NCBI GenBank assembly: GCA_913060695.1
Contig: CAJXUA010000005.1
Location: 124,001 to 188,000 of the forward strand
Source of the DNA: an uncultured Gammaproteobacteria bacterium
GTDB lineage: Bacteria; Pseudomonadota; Gammaproteobacteria; Pseudomonadales; Pseudohongiellaceae
Length of the DNA stretch: 64,000 nucleotides
Reading direction: 5' to 3'
The notes beneath the pieces are model-generated. The model was not told the DNA's origin and searched no databases. It saw only the letters and a list, made by a program, of their open reading frames with translations. The stretch's first letter is position 1. Each line of letters starts with the position of its first letter. A program made the position numbers and the translations under genes. Below are positions 32,848-43,321 of this stretch, piece after piece.

Positions 32848-35058
32848 TTAATCGACTTCCGCCTCAATTCTGACGGTCACCGCTTTGAATGCGGGGGTCT
32901 GGCTACGCGGGTCACTGGTAAGCGGTATGAGCACATTAGCCTCGGGGAAGTAAGTCATCAAATTCCCCTGCCGAATATCGAAGGGCTTGACCCGCAGAGC
33001 TGTCAATTTACCCGTCATGTTGCTAAGGCTCACCTGCATATCCTCAGTGAGTCCCTCGGCGCGCATGTCGATTGGGTTCATCAGCACGACTTGACGGCTA
33101 GTCTGACCGCGATAGACATCGTTGTCGTTGTAGACGATGGTGTTGAATTGGCCTTCGCTGCGCACGGTGGTAAGAGTGTATTCGCTATCGCCAGTCGCGG
33201 AAGCCTCTCGCTGGGTTTGCGCAGGTATGCGGAAATTAGCGCGTTGGTCGGCGGTGGCAAATTGTGGAGTGCCAAGGTGTCGGTCCGCAACATGGAACTC
33301 CTGTTTACTCTGGTCGATCTGTTCTAAGTCTTGGTAGCCCGGAATCACCTTGGCGATGGTCTTGCGAATTTCCTGGTGCTCTGCGAAGGCGGCGAAGTCG
33401 AGCGTGTTCTTCGGGATGAGCCTTGCGGCAATCGCGCTGATTAGCTCGACCTCCGAGCGCAGGCCTTCGATACGCTCGAAACCTCCATCGCTAAGCCTTA
33501 CATAGTTGAACATCGACTCTTGCGTGGTGCCTTGGGTCTCCTCGTCGCGCACTCGAATCGGAAGCACTATGCTCTCCTGACCGATGCCGTGAACGTGGCT
33601 GAGATTAAGGGTTGAACTGATCTGGAGCTTGAAGGGAATTGCCGCAAGGGCGGCGTCTGCGAACGCGGAATCGGGGTTAGCTGCATAGAGATTACCGCCT
33701 AGTAAGAAAGCGAAATCGATATTGCCGGCATGGGCGGCGCGCATACATGCCAGGGTGTCCATACCGGTTGCGGTGGGTAGTGATACGCCTAGGTGTTTCT
33801 CAATACTCGCGAAGACCTTCTCTTTCAATGCGGGAGTCACTCCCATCGAGCCGACACCTTGCACATTGCTGTGCCCGCGCAGTGGCAATAAGCCGCTGCC
33901 GGGGTGGCCGATCATGCCGCATAATAGCGCTAGGTTACTGATGGCCTCTACATTCTCGACGCCGTGGGTATGGTGAGTAATGCCCATGCCCCAGCTCAAA
34001 ACCGTATTTTTCGCCGCGCAGCTAAGCTGCGCAATCTCGCGAATCTGGGCCTCTTGCACGCCCGACTCGGCACAAAGTTGCTCCCACTCTAGCGACTGCA
34101 GGTGAGCCTTGTAGGCATCAAAACCATTCACGTGCGCGGCGATATAGACTTCGTCTTGCCCGTTAATCTCCAGCACAGCCTTAGCGATGCCTTGCAGCAG
34201 GGCGGGGTCGCCTCCGACATGGGGCTGCACATAGTGAGACGCGATAGCCGCGCCGCCGGCAATCATGGAGCGGAAATTACTCGGCGAGGCGAATCGTATT
34301 AGGCCCGGTTCGCGCGCTGGGTTGATGATGACAACATTACCCCCGCGTCGCCGACACTCTATTAGCACTTTTAGGAAGCGCGGATGATTAGAGGCAGGGT
34401 TCGCGCCGATGACGAAGATGGTGTCGGCGAGTTCTAAATCCCGGTATTGCACGGTGGCCGTGCCGGTGCCGATGCTGGCCTGCAGACCGACGCCGGAGGC
34501 CTGGTGACAATAATAGGAACAATTGTTGACGTGATTGCTGCCAAATAGGCGTGCGAACAATTGCAGTATGAAGGCGGCCTCGTTAGAGGAGCGGCCAGAA
34601 CTATAGAAGAAGCTACGTTGGGGGTCTGCTTTAGCCAGGCGCGCCGTGATGATCTCGATGGCGGCATCGTAGGTGATTATCGCATAGCGGTCGGCGCCGG
34701 GTGCCTTGTAAAGGGGCTGGGCGAGCCTGCCCAGAGCCTCAAGTTCGCGGCCACTGAGTTGACGCAACTCGGCGAGGCTATTGTCCGTGAAGATCGCGCT
34801 TGGGATTGCGGCGCGCATGTCGCCGGATTGGGCTTGGATATTCTTGTTGCAGATCTCGATGCCGGGATTGTGCTCATTGTGGAGTCCGCCACGCTGTCCG
34901 CCGGTACCGAAGGCGCAGGCCTTGCAGGTATTCTTGGAGCGCACGGTCTCGGCGAGTCGCCGAGGCCCGATGTCACCGGCGATCGACATAACGTATTGCA
35001 CAGCCTTGAGGCCGCCACCTATCGGGAGTTTTTTCGGTTTAGGCTTGTCAAGACTCAT
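32848..35058 (-). CDS. FdhF/YdeP-type molybdopterin oxidoreductase
   Basis: 736 residues, close to the family length of about 760. The N terminus has Cys45, Cys48 and Cys70 (C-x2-C-x21-C), which may ligate an iron-sulfur cluster. Molybdopterin-binding regions follow, for example G-A-N-P-A-S-N-H-P-R and L-S-W-G-M-G-I-T-H-H-T-H-G. The C-terminal dinucleotide-binding domain has R-Q-V-V-L-M-N-P-I-D-M. It resembles YdeP, a formate-dehydrogenase-like enzyme whose reaction is unsettled. It appears cytoplasmic. The upstream 128-residue gene is separated by 8 bases and is probably co-transcribed. Confidence 0.9.
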   Translation of the reverse strand: MSLDKPKPKKLPIGGGLKAVQYVMSIAGDIGPRRLAETVRSKNTCKACAFGTGGQRGGLHNEHNPGIEICNKNIQAQSGDMRAAIPSAIFTDNSLAELRQLSGRELEALGRLAQPLYKAPGADRYAIITYDAAIEIITARLAKADPQRSFFYSSGRSSNEAAFILQLFARLFGSNHVNNCSYYCHQASGVGLQASIGTGTATVQYRDLELADTIFVIGANPASNHPRFLKVLIECRRRGGNVVIINPAREPGLIRFASPSNFRSMIAGGAAIASHYVQPHVGGDPALLQGIAKAVLEINGQDEVYIAAHVNGFDAYKAHLQSLEWEQLCAESGVQEAQIREIAQLSCAAKNTVLSWGMGITHHTHGVENVEAISNLALLCGMIGHPGSGLLPLRGHSNVQGVGSMGVTPALKEKVFASIEKHLGVSLPTATGMDTLACMRAAHAGNIDFAFLLGGNLYAANPDSAFADAALAAIPFKLQISSTLNLSHVHGIGQESIVLPIRVRDEETQGTTQESMFNYVRLSDGGFERIEGLRSEVELISAIAARLIPKNTLDFAAFAEHQEIRKTIAKVIPGYQDLEQIDQSKQEFHVADRHLGTPQFATADQRANFRIPAQTQREASATGDSEYTLTTVRSEGQFNTIVYNDNDVYRGQTSRQVVLMNPIDMRAEGLTEDMQVSLSNMTGKLTALRVKPFDIRQGNLMTYFPEANVLIPLTSDPRSQTPAFKAVTVRIEAEVD

Positions 35059-35066
35059 CTGCGCCC

Positions 35067-35453
35067 CTAGAGTCCGATGACTTCCATGCGTTCGCTCGAG
35101 GCAACGGTGACGCGCACACCATCGATGGTAGTAAAAGCGCGATCGCCGAGCTCACTCTTGAGAACCTGGTAGGTGACTGGGCTTTGCTCGCCGTCGCGGT
35201 GCAGGATAACGGTGATAAGGCTGTTGTCGTCCTCCCAGCGCACATAGTAGAGATAAGTACCCGAGCCAATCATCAGAACCAAGAAAAGGTAGGCGGCAAA
35301 ACGGAAGTCGTTGAGTGGCTCCGCCACTATCTCGGGTGGTGGAACCGCCTTGGATGACTGTCTAGCCTCTCGCCTTTCCTGTTCCCTGTGTTTGCGTATC
35401 CAGACTATGGCTAGCAGCACGACGGTAATGGTCAGTAAAATCTTGCCTAACAT
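35067..35453 (-). CDS. small membrane protein paired with the molybdoenzyme, unknown function
   Basis: 128 residues. The first hydrophobic helix (about 5-20) and the second (about 52-70) bracket a basic, charged loop. The C-terminal ~50 residues look like a small soluble domain. I recognise no family. It lies 8 bases upstream of the YdeP-type gene on the same strand, so it could anchor or serve that enzyme at the membrane. Confidence 0.75.
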   Translation of the reverse strand: MLGKILLTITVVLLAIVWIRKHREQERREARQSSKAVPPPEIVAEPLNDFRFAAYLFLVLMIGSGTYLYYVRWEDDNSLITVILHRDGEQSPVTYQVLKSELGDRAFTTIDGVRVTVASSERMEVIGL

Positions 35454-35658
35454 GCGCTTCGCTCTATTTTCGGGGTGACTTTTTCGACAGTCCGCATCAT
35501 AGCAGTCCCTTTCGCGCCATTGCCAGCGAGGGGCGGCGCGCGCGACGCCGAGATTGTCGGCCCCTGCTTGGAGTGCGATAATGATGCGCTCAGCTTAAAG
35601 GGTTTAATAATCTGGCCCGCGTTACTCACCTTCACAATAATAATAAATGAGGAACACC

Positions 35659-36684
35659 ATGAAAGCAGTAGGAGTCCATAATTCCCTTCCCGTAACCGAT
35701 GCCAATGCGCTGCAGGATGTCGAGCTGCCAACGCCCAAGGCTTCAGGTCGCCAATTACTTGTGCGAGTGCGCGCTGTCTCAGTAAATCCCGTCGATACCA
35801 AGATTAGAATGGCTGCCGGGAGCCGTTTGGAGTTTCCCCGCATCCTAGGTTGGGACTGCGCCGGAGTGGTCGAGTCACTTGGCGGCGAGTGCAGCCTATT
35901 TAAGGCGGGCGACGAGGTCTTCTACGCCGGTGATGTCACGCAGGCGGGCTGCGACAGTGAATTTCATCTCATCGACGAGCGACTGGTTGGCCACAAGCCC
36001 AAGAAGCTGTCTTTCGACGATGCCGCCGCGATGCCGCTGACCTCGATCACAGCGTGGGAGGCAATGTTTGAGCGCATGAACATCCCGCGGGATCCAAAGC
36101 AGAACCAGGGGCGCTCTATTCTCATCATAGGGGGCGCCGGTGGTGTTGGCTCTATCGCTATTCAATTGGCGAAACAGCTTGCAGGGCTGCGCGTGATCGC
36201 TACCGCGTCTCGCCCCGAGACCGAGCAATGGTGCAAGGAGTTGGGGGCCGATGTCCTCATAAACCATCGCGAAGAGATCGCGGAGGAGTTTCAGCGCGTG
36301 GGCGAGGCGGCGGTCGACTATATCCTCTGTCTAGTGGGTACGGCTCAGCATTGGCGCAGTATGGCCGATGTAATCAAGCCGCAAGGCAAGCTCTGTCTTA
36401 TAGTCGACACCGAGGCTAATCAGCCGGTTAATATCAATTTATTCAAGCCCAAGAGTGTCGCTATTACCTGGGAATTCATGTTTACACGCTCTCGCTTCCA
36501 GACCCCGGATATGGGAGAGCAGGGGGAGTTGCTTAATGAGGTGTCTGAGCTGCTAGACAAGGGCGTGTTGCGCCATACTCGCACCGAACACTTTGGTGTG
36601 TTGAATGCCGCGAATCTACTCAAGGCTCATGTTAAACTCGAGTCAGGCACGATGCTCGGCAAGCTGGTACTAAACCTGCCCTGA
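35659..36684 (+). CDS. zinc-type MDR quinone oxidoreductase-like protein
   Basis: 341 residues of the medium-chain dehydrogenase family. The N-terminal GroES-like half includes V-S-V-N-P-V-D-T-K and L-G-W-D-C-A-G-V-V-E. The nucleotide-binding motif is G-G-A-G-G-V-G-S-I-A. It resembles the AL_MDR/ zinc-binding alcohol dehydrogenase-like group that reduces quinones or activated double bonds with NADPH. AGGA at 35650-35653 puts the start at ATG 35659. A 72-residue membrane protein gene follows. Confidence 0.9.
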   Translation: MKAVGVHNSLPVTDANALQDVELPTPKASGRQLLVRVRAVSVNPVDTKIRMAAGSRLEFPRILGWDCAGVVESLGGECSLFKAGDEVFYAGDVTQAGCDSEFHLIDERLVGHKPKKLSFDDAAAMPLTSITAWEAMFERMNIPRDPKQNQGRSILIIGGAGGVGSIAIQLAKQLAGLRVIATASRPETEQWCKELGADVLINHREEIAEEFQRVGEAAVDYILCLVGTAQHWRSMADVIKPQGKLCLIVDTEANQPVNINLFKPKSVAITWEFMFTRSRFQTPDMGEQGELLNEVSELLDKGVLRHTRTEHFGVLNAANLLKAHVKLESGTMLGKLVLNLP

Positions 36685-36715
36685 ACCTTGCGAACGAGCG
36701 ATTTTGGAGAAGATT

Positions 36716-36934
36716 ATGGATAGATTGTTTGGCATCTTTCAGCTGCTATTTGCCGGTGTTTTCGCCGCCACTGCCATTGGTACACTCATCAATATGGCCT
36801 TTATTGCCACTCGTCCGGAGACCATCTCAGTGGTCAACGTCATTATCGGGCAGACCCTGATGATCGTCTGCCTGCTCGCACTCTCGCGCATTCTGTTTAA
36901 GAAAGGCACTGTTCGTATTCGCCCCAAAGAATAG
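36716..36934 (+). CDS. 72-residue membrane protein, unknown
   Basis: Two hydrophobic helices (about 5-30 and 40-60) and a basic C terminus. GGAGA at 36706-36710 supports ATG 36716. It follows the MDR gene by 31 bases and may be co-transcribed. I recognise no family. Confidence 0.65.
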   Translation: MDRLFGIFQLLFAGVFAATAIGTLINMAFIATRPETISVVNVIIGQTLMIVCLLALSRILFKKGTVRIRPKE

Positions 36935-36937
36935 TTT

Positions 36938-36967
36938 TTGGGGCTCGCCCTGCGAACAGGGTATAAT
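36938..36967 (+). promoter_or_regulatory. possible ribF promoter
   Basis: TATAAT at 36962-36967 is a perfect -10. The best -35 is a weak TTGGGG at 36938-36943 with an 18-base spacer. The predicted leader of about 105 bases holds two short hairpins, GCGCTCC/GGAGCGC (36994-37011) and CCTCGG/CCGAGG (37044-37060). Confidence 0.4.
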
Positions 36968-37078
36968 CGCGCGCTTTTATTCCTCATAAGAATGCGCTCC
37001 CGTTGGAGCGCTTAGCCTATGCAGGGCTGCGGGTTTCTTTGAACCTCGGCCCTTCCGAGGCCATTGCTGGACATATTG

Positions 37079-38038
37079 ATGCAAGTCATAGAGAAAACAG
37101 ACGGCTTCCGTGAACAGCAGCCTGGCTGTGTCGCCACTATCGGCAAGTTCGATGGGGTGCATACCGGGCATCAGTTGATCCTGCAGCAGCTGCGCAGCAA
37201 GGCGACAGAGCTAGGCCTGCCGTCGATGGTGATTCTCATTGAACCCCATCCCGAGGAGTTCTTCGCAAAGCAGCCTCAGGATTGTCCGGCGCGACTGAGT
37301 GAGTTGGAAGAGAAATTAGCGCTACTTGAGGCGCAGGGTGTGGACTTTGTATTCAAGCTGCGCTTCGATGAGCATCTACAAAGACAAAGCGCTCAGGACT
37401 ATGTCGAGAGCATGCTGATCGACGGCCTAGGCATCGCCTGCCTGATCATCGGCAATGACTTTCGTTTCGGGAATCAGCGCAAGGGCGATTTCGCTCTGCT
37501 CAAAGAATATGGCGAGCGCTTCGGCTTCGAATTGATCGAGTCAGCCAGCTGCATTCACGAAGGCGTCCGAATCAGCAGTACCTATGTGAGAGAACAGCTG
37601 CAGAAGGGCGATTTCGAGCTGGTAGAGCTACTCTTGAACCGCCCCTATGGAATCTCGGGTACGGTTGTGAAGGGGCAGCAATTGGGGCGCGATCTCGGCT
37701 TCCCGACTTGCAATGTAAGATTGAATAGAAAGAATTTGCCCCTACATGGGGTATACGCCTGCGACGTGAAGGTAGACAACGTCGACATGGCGGAACGCTT
37801 GCTCAAGGGAGCGGCTAATATCGGTTATCGCCCGACGGTTTCGGAAGGCAGTAAGGCGATCCTAGAGGTGCACCTACTTGATTTCGACAGCGACATTTAT
37901 GGAGAGCGGATTACAGTGATTTTTCGCCACAAAATTCGGGAGGAACGTAAGTTTGAGTCTTTACAAGCACTACAAACTTGCATCGCTATTGACGTGCAAA
38001 CCGTCAGAGAATTTTTTGCTAAAGACATGCCTCTCTAG
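37079..38038 (+). CDS. ribF: bifunctional riboflavin kinase/FMN adenylyltransferase
   Basis: 319 residues, the usual RibF length. The N-terminal adenylyltransferase half has C-V-A-T-I-G-K-F-D-G-V-H-T-G-H and an I-S-S-T-Y-V-R motif. The C-terminal flavokinase half has G-D-F-E-L-V-E, G-F-P-T-C-N-V-R and N-I-G-Y-R-P-T-V. It makes FMN and FAD from riboflavin in the cytosol. ATG 37079 was chosen because residues before it are not RibF-like. It heads the ribF-ileS-fkpB-ispH block. In many relatives murJ lies upstream; here that neighbour is absent. Confidence 0.96.
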   Translation: MQVIEKTDGFREQQPGCVATIGKFDGVHTGHQLILQQLRSKATELGLPSMVILIEPHPEEFFAKQPQDCPARLSELEEKLALLEAQGVDFVFKLRFDEHLQRQSAQDYVESMLIDGLGIACLIIGNDFRFGNQRKGDFALLKEYGERFGFELIESASCIHEGVRISSTYVREQLQKGDFELVELLLNRPYGISGTVVKGQQLGRDLGFPTCNVRLNRKNLPLHGVYACDVKVDNVDMAERLLKGAANIGYRPTVSEGSKAILEVHLLDFDSDIYGERITVIFRHKIREERKFESLQALQTCIAIDVQTVREFFAKDMPL

Positions 38039-38089
38039 CAACCAGCATAAATCACTGCATCGGCAGTACACAGAATATAGGGTAGCACC

Positions 38090-40915
38090 ATGACAGATTA
38101 TAAAAGCACGCTCAATTTGCCCCAAACGGCATTCCCCATGAAGGCGAGTCTCGCCCAGCGCGAGCCACAGATGTTGGCACGCTGGCAGGAAATGGATCTC
38201 TACGGCAAGATCCGCGAGACCAGTGTCGGTAGGCCAAAGTTTATTCTTCACGACGGCCCTCCCTATGCGAACGGTCCCTTGCACCTCGGGCATACCGTCA
38301 ATAAGTCTTTGAAAGACATGATCGTCAAGTCTAAAACCTTGGCAGGTTTCGACGCGCCATACGTGCCCGGTTGGGACTGTCACGGCTTGCCGATAGAGCA
38401 CAATGTAGAGAAGAAGCTCGGCAAGGCGGGCAAGAAAGTTTCTTTCGCGCAGTTCCGCAGCGCCTGTAGGGAATATGCGGCCAAACAAGTCGAGATACAG
38501 AAGGCCGACTTCGTGCGCCTAGGTGTGTTGGGCGAATGGGACAATCCGTATTTGACCATGGATTTTAAAACCGAGGCCGACACCGTTCGTGCCCTTGGCA
38601 AGATTGCCGAGAACGGGCATCTCGTCAAAGGCTTCAAGCCGGTGTATTGGAGCGTAGTTGGCGGCTCGGCATTGGCGGAGGCTGAGGTCGAGTATCAAGA
38701 CAAGACTTCATTCGCAATCGATGTGCGCTTTCCCGTGGTCGACAAAGAAAAGTTCCTGGCACCTTTTGGCAAAGTGGCGACGGATCTTGGCGAGCGCAAT
38801 CTGTCAGTGGTGATCTGGACTACCACCCCTTGGACGCTGCCCTCGAATCAAGCGGTCAGTCTGAACGCAGAACTAGAATATGCGCTGGTCAATGTCGAGT
38901 TTGAAAATGGTCCAGAAACTATAGTCGTAGCCGCCGATATGGTGGAAGAGATCATGGCACGCTATGGTCAGGAGGGCTTCGAAGTATTAGCTCGTTGCAA
39001 AGGTGCGGCACTAGAGTTGCTATCTCTAGAGCACCCCTTCGTCGCGCGTCATGTCCCCATCATCCTCGGCGATCACGTCACGTTAGAGGCTGGTACTGGT
39101 GCGGTACATACGGCGCCCGACCATGGCGTGGACGACTTCAATGTTGGTCGCGCCTACGGTCTTGCCACGCTGAATTTAATAGACGACGACGGCCTTTTCA
39201 CCGCTGCGGCAGGTGAGTTCGCGGGTGAACATGTTTACAAGGCAGACGAGAAGGTCATCGAGATATTGAAGCAGCGCCATGCCTTAGTGGCCTTGAATAA
39301 AATCGTGCATAGCTACGCGCATTGCTGGCGTACCAAGACTCCTTTGATCTACCGTGCTACGCCGCAGTGGTTCATCAGCATGACGGAGAAGGGGCTGTTG
39401 AACTCGGCGCTAGAGGCCGTGGCGAACGTGCAATGGATCCCCGATTGGGGTCAGGCGCGTATCGAACTGATGCTCAAGGGTAGCCCAGACTGGTGTGTGT
39501 CCAGGCAGCGCACATGGGGCGTGCCTATCACGCTATTCGTGCATAAAGAAACCCATGCACTGCATCCGCGCACTGCTGAACTGATCGAAGAGGTTGCGCT
39601 GCGCATCGAGCAGAAGGGCATCGACGCATGGTTCGAGATGACGGCCGAAGAACTTCTGGGTGAAGAGGCTGCACAGTACAGCAAGGTTACCGATACGCTG
39701 GATGTGTGGTTCGATTCCGGCGTTACCCATTATTCAGTACTGCAGCAGCGTGACAACTTAGGCTTCCCTGCGGATTTGTATCTGGAAGGTTCCGACCAAC
39801 ACCGAGGCTGGTTCCAGTCTTCCTTGAAGACGGCGGTAGCGATGTATGGCGAGGCACCTTATAAGCAAGTGCTGACCCATGGTTTTACCGTGGACGCACA
39901 GGGCCGCAAGATGTCCAAGTCTATCGGCAATACCATCTCTCCACAGGAGGTATTCAAAGAATACGGCGCGGACATCCTTCGTCTGTGGGTGGCTTCGACG
40001 GATTATCGTGGCGAGATGACAGCCTCAAGCGAGGTGCTCAAACGCGTAGCCGACTCCTATCGACGCATACGCAATACAGCGCGTTTCCTGCTGTCGAACT
40101 TAACTGGTTTCGACCCAGCGTTAAACTTAGTGGCGCCACAGGACATGGTGGCGATGGACTATTGGATCACTCGACAGGCGCAGTTGCTGCAAGCCGAAGT
40201 TGAAGCGGACTATAAAGACTATCACTTCCTCGGCGTCTATCAGAAAGTGCATAACTTCTGTGTGATAGAGCTGGGTAGTTTCTATCTAGACGTGATCAAA
40301 GACCGCCAGTACACCACTAGCGAAGAATCCTTGGCGCGTCGTTCGACGCAGAGTGCCATGTACCATATCGTCGAGATACTCAGTAAGTTAGTCGCGCCGA
40401 TCTTGAGCTTCACGGCAGAGGAGATATGGGAGAGCATTCCCGGTGCGCGCGCGAAATCAGTATTGCTCTCGACCTTCTCCGAGGGGCTCGAACTTTTACC
40501 CGAGGCACAGGATTTAGACGATGCCTTCTGGGAGAGGGTCATGGCGGTTAAGAATGCAGTGAACAAGGAACTGGAGAAGGAGCGCAGCGAAAAACGCATC
40601 GGCTCTGGTCTTGGCGCCGAAGTGACGCTGTATTGTGACGCGCAACTCGATAGCATTCTGAAGCGCCTGCAGGACGAATTGCGCTTCGTGCTCATTGTCT
40701 CGCAAGCTAAGTTGCTGCCCTTAGATGAGGGTAGTGCGGCCGCGGCTACCGAGGTCACTGGGCTGCGCGTGCAGATCACGGCATCGAGCAACACCAAGTG
40801 CGTGCGTTGCTGGCATCACCGTCCAGACATTGGTGGTAATAGTGAGCATCCGGAACTATGCGCACGCTGTGTCGAGAATATCGCTGGCGAAGGTGAGAAG
40901 CGCCTGTATGCCTGA
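38090..40915 (+). CDS. ileS: isoleucyl-tRNA synthetase
   Basis: 941 residues, the normal bacterial length. The class I HIGH motif is P-L-H-L-G-H-T-V-N near residue 65 and the KMSKS motif is K-M-S-K-S-I-G-N near 605. The editing domain carries [11 protein letters not shown]-terminal zinc finger has C-V-R-C-W and C-A-R-C. It charges tRNA-Ile with isoleucine. It lies 51 bases after ribF and overlaps fkpB by 8 bases. The usual lspA gene between ileS and fkpB is missing. Confidence 0.98.
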   Translation: MTDYKSTLNLPQTAFPMKASLAQREPQMLARWQEMDLYGKIRETSVGRPKFILHDGPPYANGPLHLGHTVNKSLKDMIVKSKTLAGFDAPYVPGWDCHGLPIEHNVEKKLGKAGKKVSFAQFRSACREYAAKQVEIQKADFVRLGVLGEWDNPYLTMDFKTEADTVRALGKIAENGHLVKGFKPVYWSVVGGSALAEAEVEYQDKTSFAIDVRFPVVDKEKFLAPFGKVATDLGERNLSVVIWTTTPWTLPSNQAVSLNAELEYALVNVEFENGPETIVVAADMVEEIMARYGQEGFEVLARCKGAALELLSLEHPFVARHVPIILGDHVTLEAGTGAVHTAPDHGVDDFNVGRAYGLATLNLIDDDGLFTAAAGEFAGEHVYKADEKVIEILKQRHALVALNKIVHSYAHCWRTKTPLIYRATPQWFISMTEKGLLNSALEAVANVQWIPDWGQARIELMLKGSPDWCVSRQRTWGVPITLFVHKETHALHPRTAELIEEVALRIEQKGIDAWFEMTAEELLGEEAAQYSKVTDTLDVWFDSGVTHYSVLQQRDNLGFPADLYLEGSDQHRGWFQSSLKTAVAMYGEAPYKQVLTHGFTVDAQGRKMSKSIGNTISPQEVFKEYGADILRLWVASTDYRGEMTASSEVLKRVADSYRRIRNTARFLLSNLTGFDPALNLVAPQDMVAMDYWITRQAQLLQAEVEADYKDYHFLGVYQKVHNFCVIELGSFYLDVIKDRQYTTSEESLARRSTQSAMYHIVEILSKLVAPILSFTAEEIWESIPGARAKSVLLSTFSEGLELLPEAQDLDDAFWERVMAVKNAVNKELEKERSEKRIGSGLGAEVTLYCDAQLDSILKRLQDELRFVLIVSQAKLLPLDEGSAAAATEVTGLRVQITASSNTKCVRCWHHRPDIGGNSEHPELCARCVENIAGEGEKRLYA

Positions 40916-41402
40916 TGCAAGCAATACAAATGCGGTAGTTGGAGCAGGGAGTCGTGTGACTTTGCACTTCTCCCTGACGCTGAAAGATGGCACTTTGATC
41001 GATAGTAATTTCGACAAACCCGCTGCGACCTTTGTAATGGGCGACGGTAGTCTGTTGCCTGGTTTTGAGGCGGCGTTGCTCAATCATGGCGCTGGCGCTA
41101 CGATTGATGTGCTCTTGCCCGTGGAGGAGAGCTTCGGCGCTGTAAACCCGGCCAATGTCCAGGTGTTGCCGCGTCGCAAGTTCGCGGGCCTTCTAGCCAA
41201 CTCAACCGATCCGGTGGTGGAGGGAACTATGCTCTCTTTCGCCGATGCCGGGGGCTTTGAGATTCCGGGCGTAGTGAAGTCTATCGATGAAGATACCTTG
41301 GTTGTAGACTTCAACCACCCGCTGGCGGGGCGAGAGATTCGTTTCAAAGCGCAGATCATTTCGGTAATTCCTGCAGACGTACAGGTGATGGAGATTCGTT
41401 AA
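40908..41402 (+). CDS. fkpB: FKBP-type peptidyl-prolyl isomerase, SlpA type
   Basis: 164 residues. The FKBP fold starts [14 protein letters not shown] and contains the IF (chaperone) insert around [10 protein letters not shown]. This is the SlpA/FkpB subgroup. It isomerises proline peptide bonds and chaperones clients. The ATG at 40908 overlaps the last codons of ileS by 8 bases; an in-frame extension to 40725 would lie entirely inside ileS and is rejected. Its stop overlaps the ispH start in TAATG. Confidence 0.93.
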   Translation: MPDASNTNAVVGAGSRVTLHFSLTLKDGTLIDSNFDKPAATFVMGDGSLLPGFEAALLNHGAGATIDVLLPVEESFGAVNPANVQVLPRRKFAGLLANSTDPVVEGTMLSFADAGGFEIPGVVKSIDEDTLVVDFNHPLAGREIRFKAQIISVIPADVQVMEIR

Positions 41403-42397
41403 TGGCAGTGCAGCAGGTAGACCCTAAAATAGAGATGGGACAGGCACAGGTTAAACTCGCCAATCCTCGAGGTTTTTGTGCAGGTGTTGATAGGGCTATC
41501 GACATCGTCAATCGCGCACTGGATATCTATGGCGCTCCAATCTATGTGCGACATGAGGTCGTGCACAATAAATTCGTAGTCGACACCCTGCGCCGTCGTG
41601 GTGCCATCTTCGTCGACGAGCTCAGCGATATCCCCTCCATTGACACGGTAGGCCGCTCGTCCATCGTGGTCTTTAGTGCCCATGGTGTGGCGCAAGCGGT
41701 GAAAGAGGATGCGGAGCTGCGTGGTTTCAAGGTATTCGATGCCACCTGTCCACTCGTGACGAAAGTGCATCTTGAGGTGATTGGCTTTAGTCGCGCTGGT
41801 CGCGAATGTGTGTTGATTGGTCATGAATTTCACCCCGAAGTCGAAGGCACTATGGGCCAGTACGACGATAGCGCTGGTGGCAAAATATACTTGGTCGAAT
41901 CCGTGGATGATGTTCAGAGCCTGCAAGTGCGCGATCCTTCACAGCTATCCTATGTCACGCAGACGACACTCTCGATGGATGATACGTCGCGAATTATCGA
42001 CGCATTGCGCCTGCGCTTTCCTCTGATTGAGGGACCCCGCAAGAAGGATATCTGCTACGCCACACAGAATCGCCAAGACGCCGTTAAGCAATTGGCACTT
42101 GAGTGCGAGCTTCTATTGGTAGTGGGTTCGCCAAATAGTTCGAATTCGAATCGTCTGAAGGAACTCGCGGAGCGCCTGGGCTGTGAATCCTATCTTATTG
42201 ATAGTGTCGACGACGTGCAGCCACAGTGGTTTGAGAACAAGACGCGCTTCGGTGTTACTGCCGGCGCATCCGCACCGGAGGTGTTAGTGCAGCAAGTAGT
42301 GCAGCGACTTCGTCAAATCTGCAATCAAGCTCCCGAGGAGCTAAAGGGTGTAGAGGAAAACATCGTTTTTAGTATGCCTAAAGAATTGCGCCGCTGA
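41402..42397 (+). CDS. ispH: 4-hydroxy-3-methylbut-2-enyl diphosphate reductase
   Basis: 331 residues. The [4Fe-4S] cluster cysteines lie in [16 protein letters not shown] and the later L-E-C region. N-S-S-N-S-N-R-L, a substrate-binding motif, is near residue 245. It catalyses the last step of the MEP isoprenoid pathway, producing IPP and DMAPP. The start overlaps the fkpB stop by one base, so the genes are coupled. Confidence 0.97.
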   Translation: MAVQQVDPKIEMGQAQVKLANPRGFCAGVDRAIDIVNRALDIYGAPIYVRHEVVHNKFVVDTLRRRGAIFVDELSDIPSIDTVGRSSIVVFSAHGVAQAVKEDAELRGFKVFDATCPLVTKVHLEVIGFSRAGRECVLIGHEFHPEVEGTMGQYDDSAGGKIYLVESVDDVQSLQVRDPSQLSYVTQTTLSMDDTSRIIDALRLRFPLIEGPRKKDICYATQNRQDAVKQLALECELLLVVGSPNSSNSNRLKELAERLGCESYLIDSVDDVQPQWFENKTRFGVTAGASAPEVLVQQVVQRLRQICNQAPEELKGVEENIVFSMPKELRR

Positions 42398-42433
42398 AAT
42401 TTTAGGTGCTAGTCCCGATGCCGACGTTAGCTC

Positions 42434-42775
42434 TTAGTGGCTGCGGCGCTTCTTAGCAGCGCCGCGCACTGCTGCGTCCCAAGATCTTCGTGCCCATATA
42501 GCGGCTTCATCTTGGTCATCAAAAAGCTGGTCTGGCGCTTGGAAATAGGCGATAGAATAGCTTTTTCCCTGTTTCTCGTAGCTGAATCTCTCAAGTCCCT
42601 CATCTTCGAAAATGTGCTGATTCTCGGCGTCAGCCTTTAGATAGAGCGTATCGTCGGCCACTAGCGCGAACATGAGTCCATCGTAGTAGAGCCCATGGCC
42701 GCCGAACATGCGGCGCGAGTTGACCTGGCCGAATGTTGCGAAGACTTCTTTTAGAAAATCGATGTAATCACTCAT
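42434..42775 (-). CDS. TfoX/Sxy N-terminal domain protein
   Basis: 113 residues matching the TfoX N-terminal domain: F-G-Q-V-N-S-R-R-M-F-G-G-H-G-L-Y and F-A-L-V-A-D-D-T-L-Y-L-K. Full TfoX/Sxy proteins regulate competence; this single-domain form may be a related small regulator. It ends in a basic K-K-R-R tail. It converges on ispH and is divergent from madL. Confidence 0.88.
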   Translation of the reverse strand: MSDYIDFLKEVFATFGQVNSRRMFGGHGLYYDGLMFALVADDTLYLKADAENQHIFEDEGLERFSYEKQGKSYSIAYFQAPDQLFDDQDEAAIWARRSWDAAVRGAAKKRRSH

Positions 42776-42822
42776 GCCTTGCTGCCTCGTTTTTTACCCT
42801 GCGAGCGCTTGTAGGGTGCGTT

Positions 42823-42843
42823 GATGCCGTTCATTATGGCATC
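42823..42843. promoter_or_regulatory. GATGCC-N9-GGCATC dyad upstream of madL
   Basis: A perfect 6-bp dyad with a 9-base centre, 64 bases before madL and between divergent genes. It could be an operator for a malonate-responsive regulator, but no known consensus is matched. Confidence 0.3.
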
Positions 42844-42907
42844 TGACACGTACACTGGGCTCGGATATACTGACATACATGCTCATCCATAATAAGAAGG
42901 AAATCCC

Positions 42908-43321
42908 ATGGTAATTTACGGCGTTGCCCTATTGGCGGCTTGTCTAGTCTCCGGCCTGTATATAGGAGAACTGCTCGGGCAGCTACTCGGGGTGCAGGCG
43001 AACGTAGGAGGTGTCGGAATCGCGATGGTCCTACTAGTGCTGGCTTCAGGCTCTAAGCGGCTGCAATCCCTAGTCACGGGTCCCTCGGGGGATGGCATAA
43101 AGTTTTGGAGTGCGATGTATATTCCTATCGTCGTTGCTATGGCCGCGAGTCAGAATGTGGTGGCAGCGGTTGATGGTGGCCTGCTGGCACTCATCGTTGG
43201 AGTGCTCGCGGTAGTGGTCAGTTTCGCGCTGGTGCCACTTATTAGCCGCATTGGCCCACAGAGCGAGCCTTTGCCACCCTTGGAAGAGCCCAGTGCCAGC
43301 ACCACTAAGCGGGGTGTGTAA
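42908..43321 (+). CDS. madL: malonate transporter subunit MadL
   Basis: 137 residues with four predicted helices. It matches MadL in length and in V-I-Y-G-V-A-L-L-A-A-C at the start. Together with MadM it imports malonate by symport. AAGAAGG at about 42893-42900 supports ATG 42908. The stop overlaps the madM ATG in TAATG. The next genes complete malonate uptake and activation. Confidence 0.9.
   Translation: MVIYGVALLAACLVSGLYIGELLGQLLGVQANVGGVGIAMVLLVLASGSKRLQSLVTGPSGDGIKFWSAMYIPIVVAMAASQNVVAAVDGGLLALIVGVLAVVVSFALVPLISRIGPQSEPLPPLEEPSASTTKRGV

Noticed and set aside
36968-37078. FMN riboswitch before ribF
   Set aside because: Two short hairpins are present, but not the six-stem FMN structure, and FMN riboswitches usually precede ribB/ribE.
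40725-40907. Upstream extension of fkpB inside ileS
   Set aside because: It would lie wholly within the conserved end of ileS and has no FKBP similarity; the start at 40908 is enough.
42443-42465. GC-rich hairpin as ispH terminator
   Set aside because: It lies within the coding region of the convergent TfoX-like gene and has no T-tract; too weak to call.
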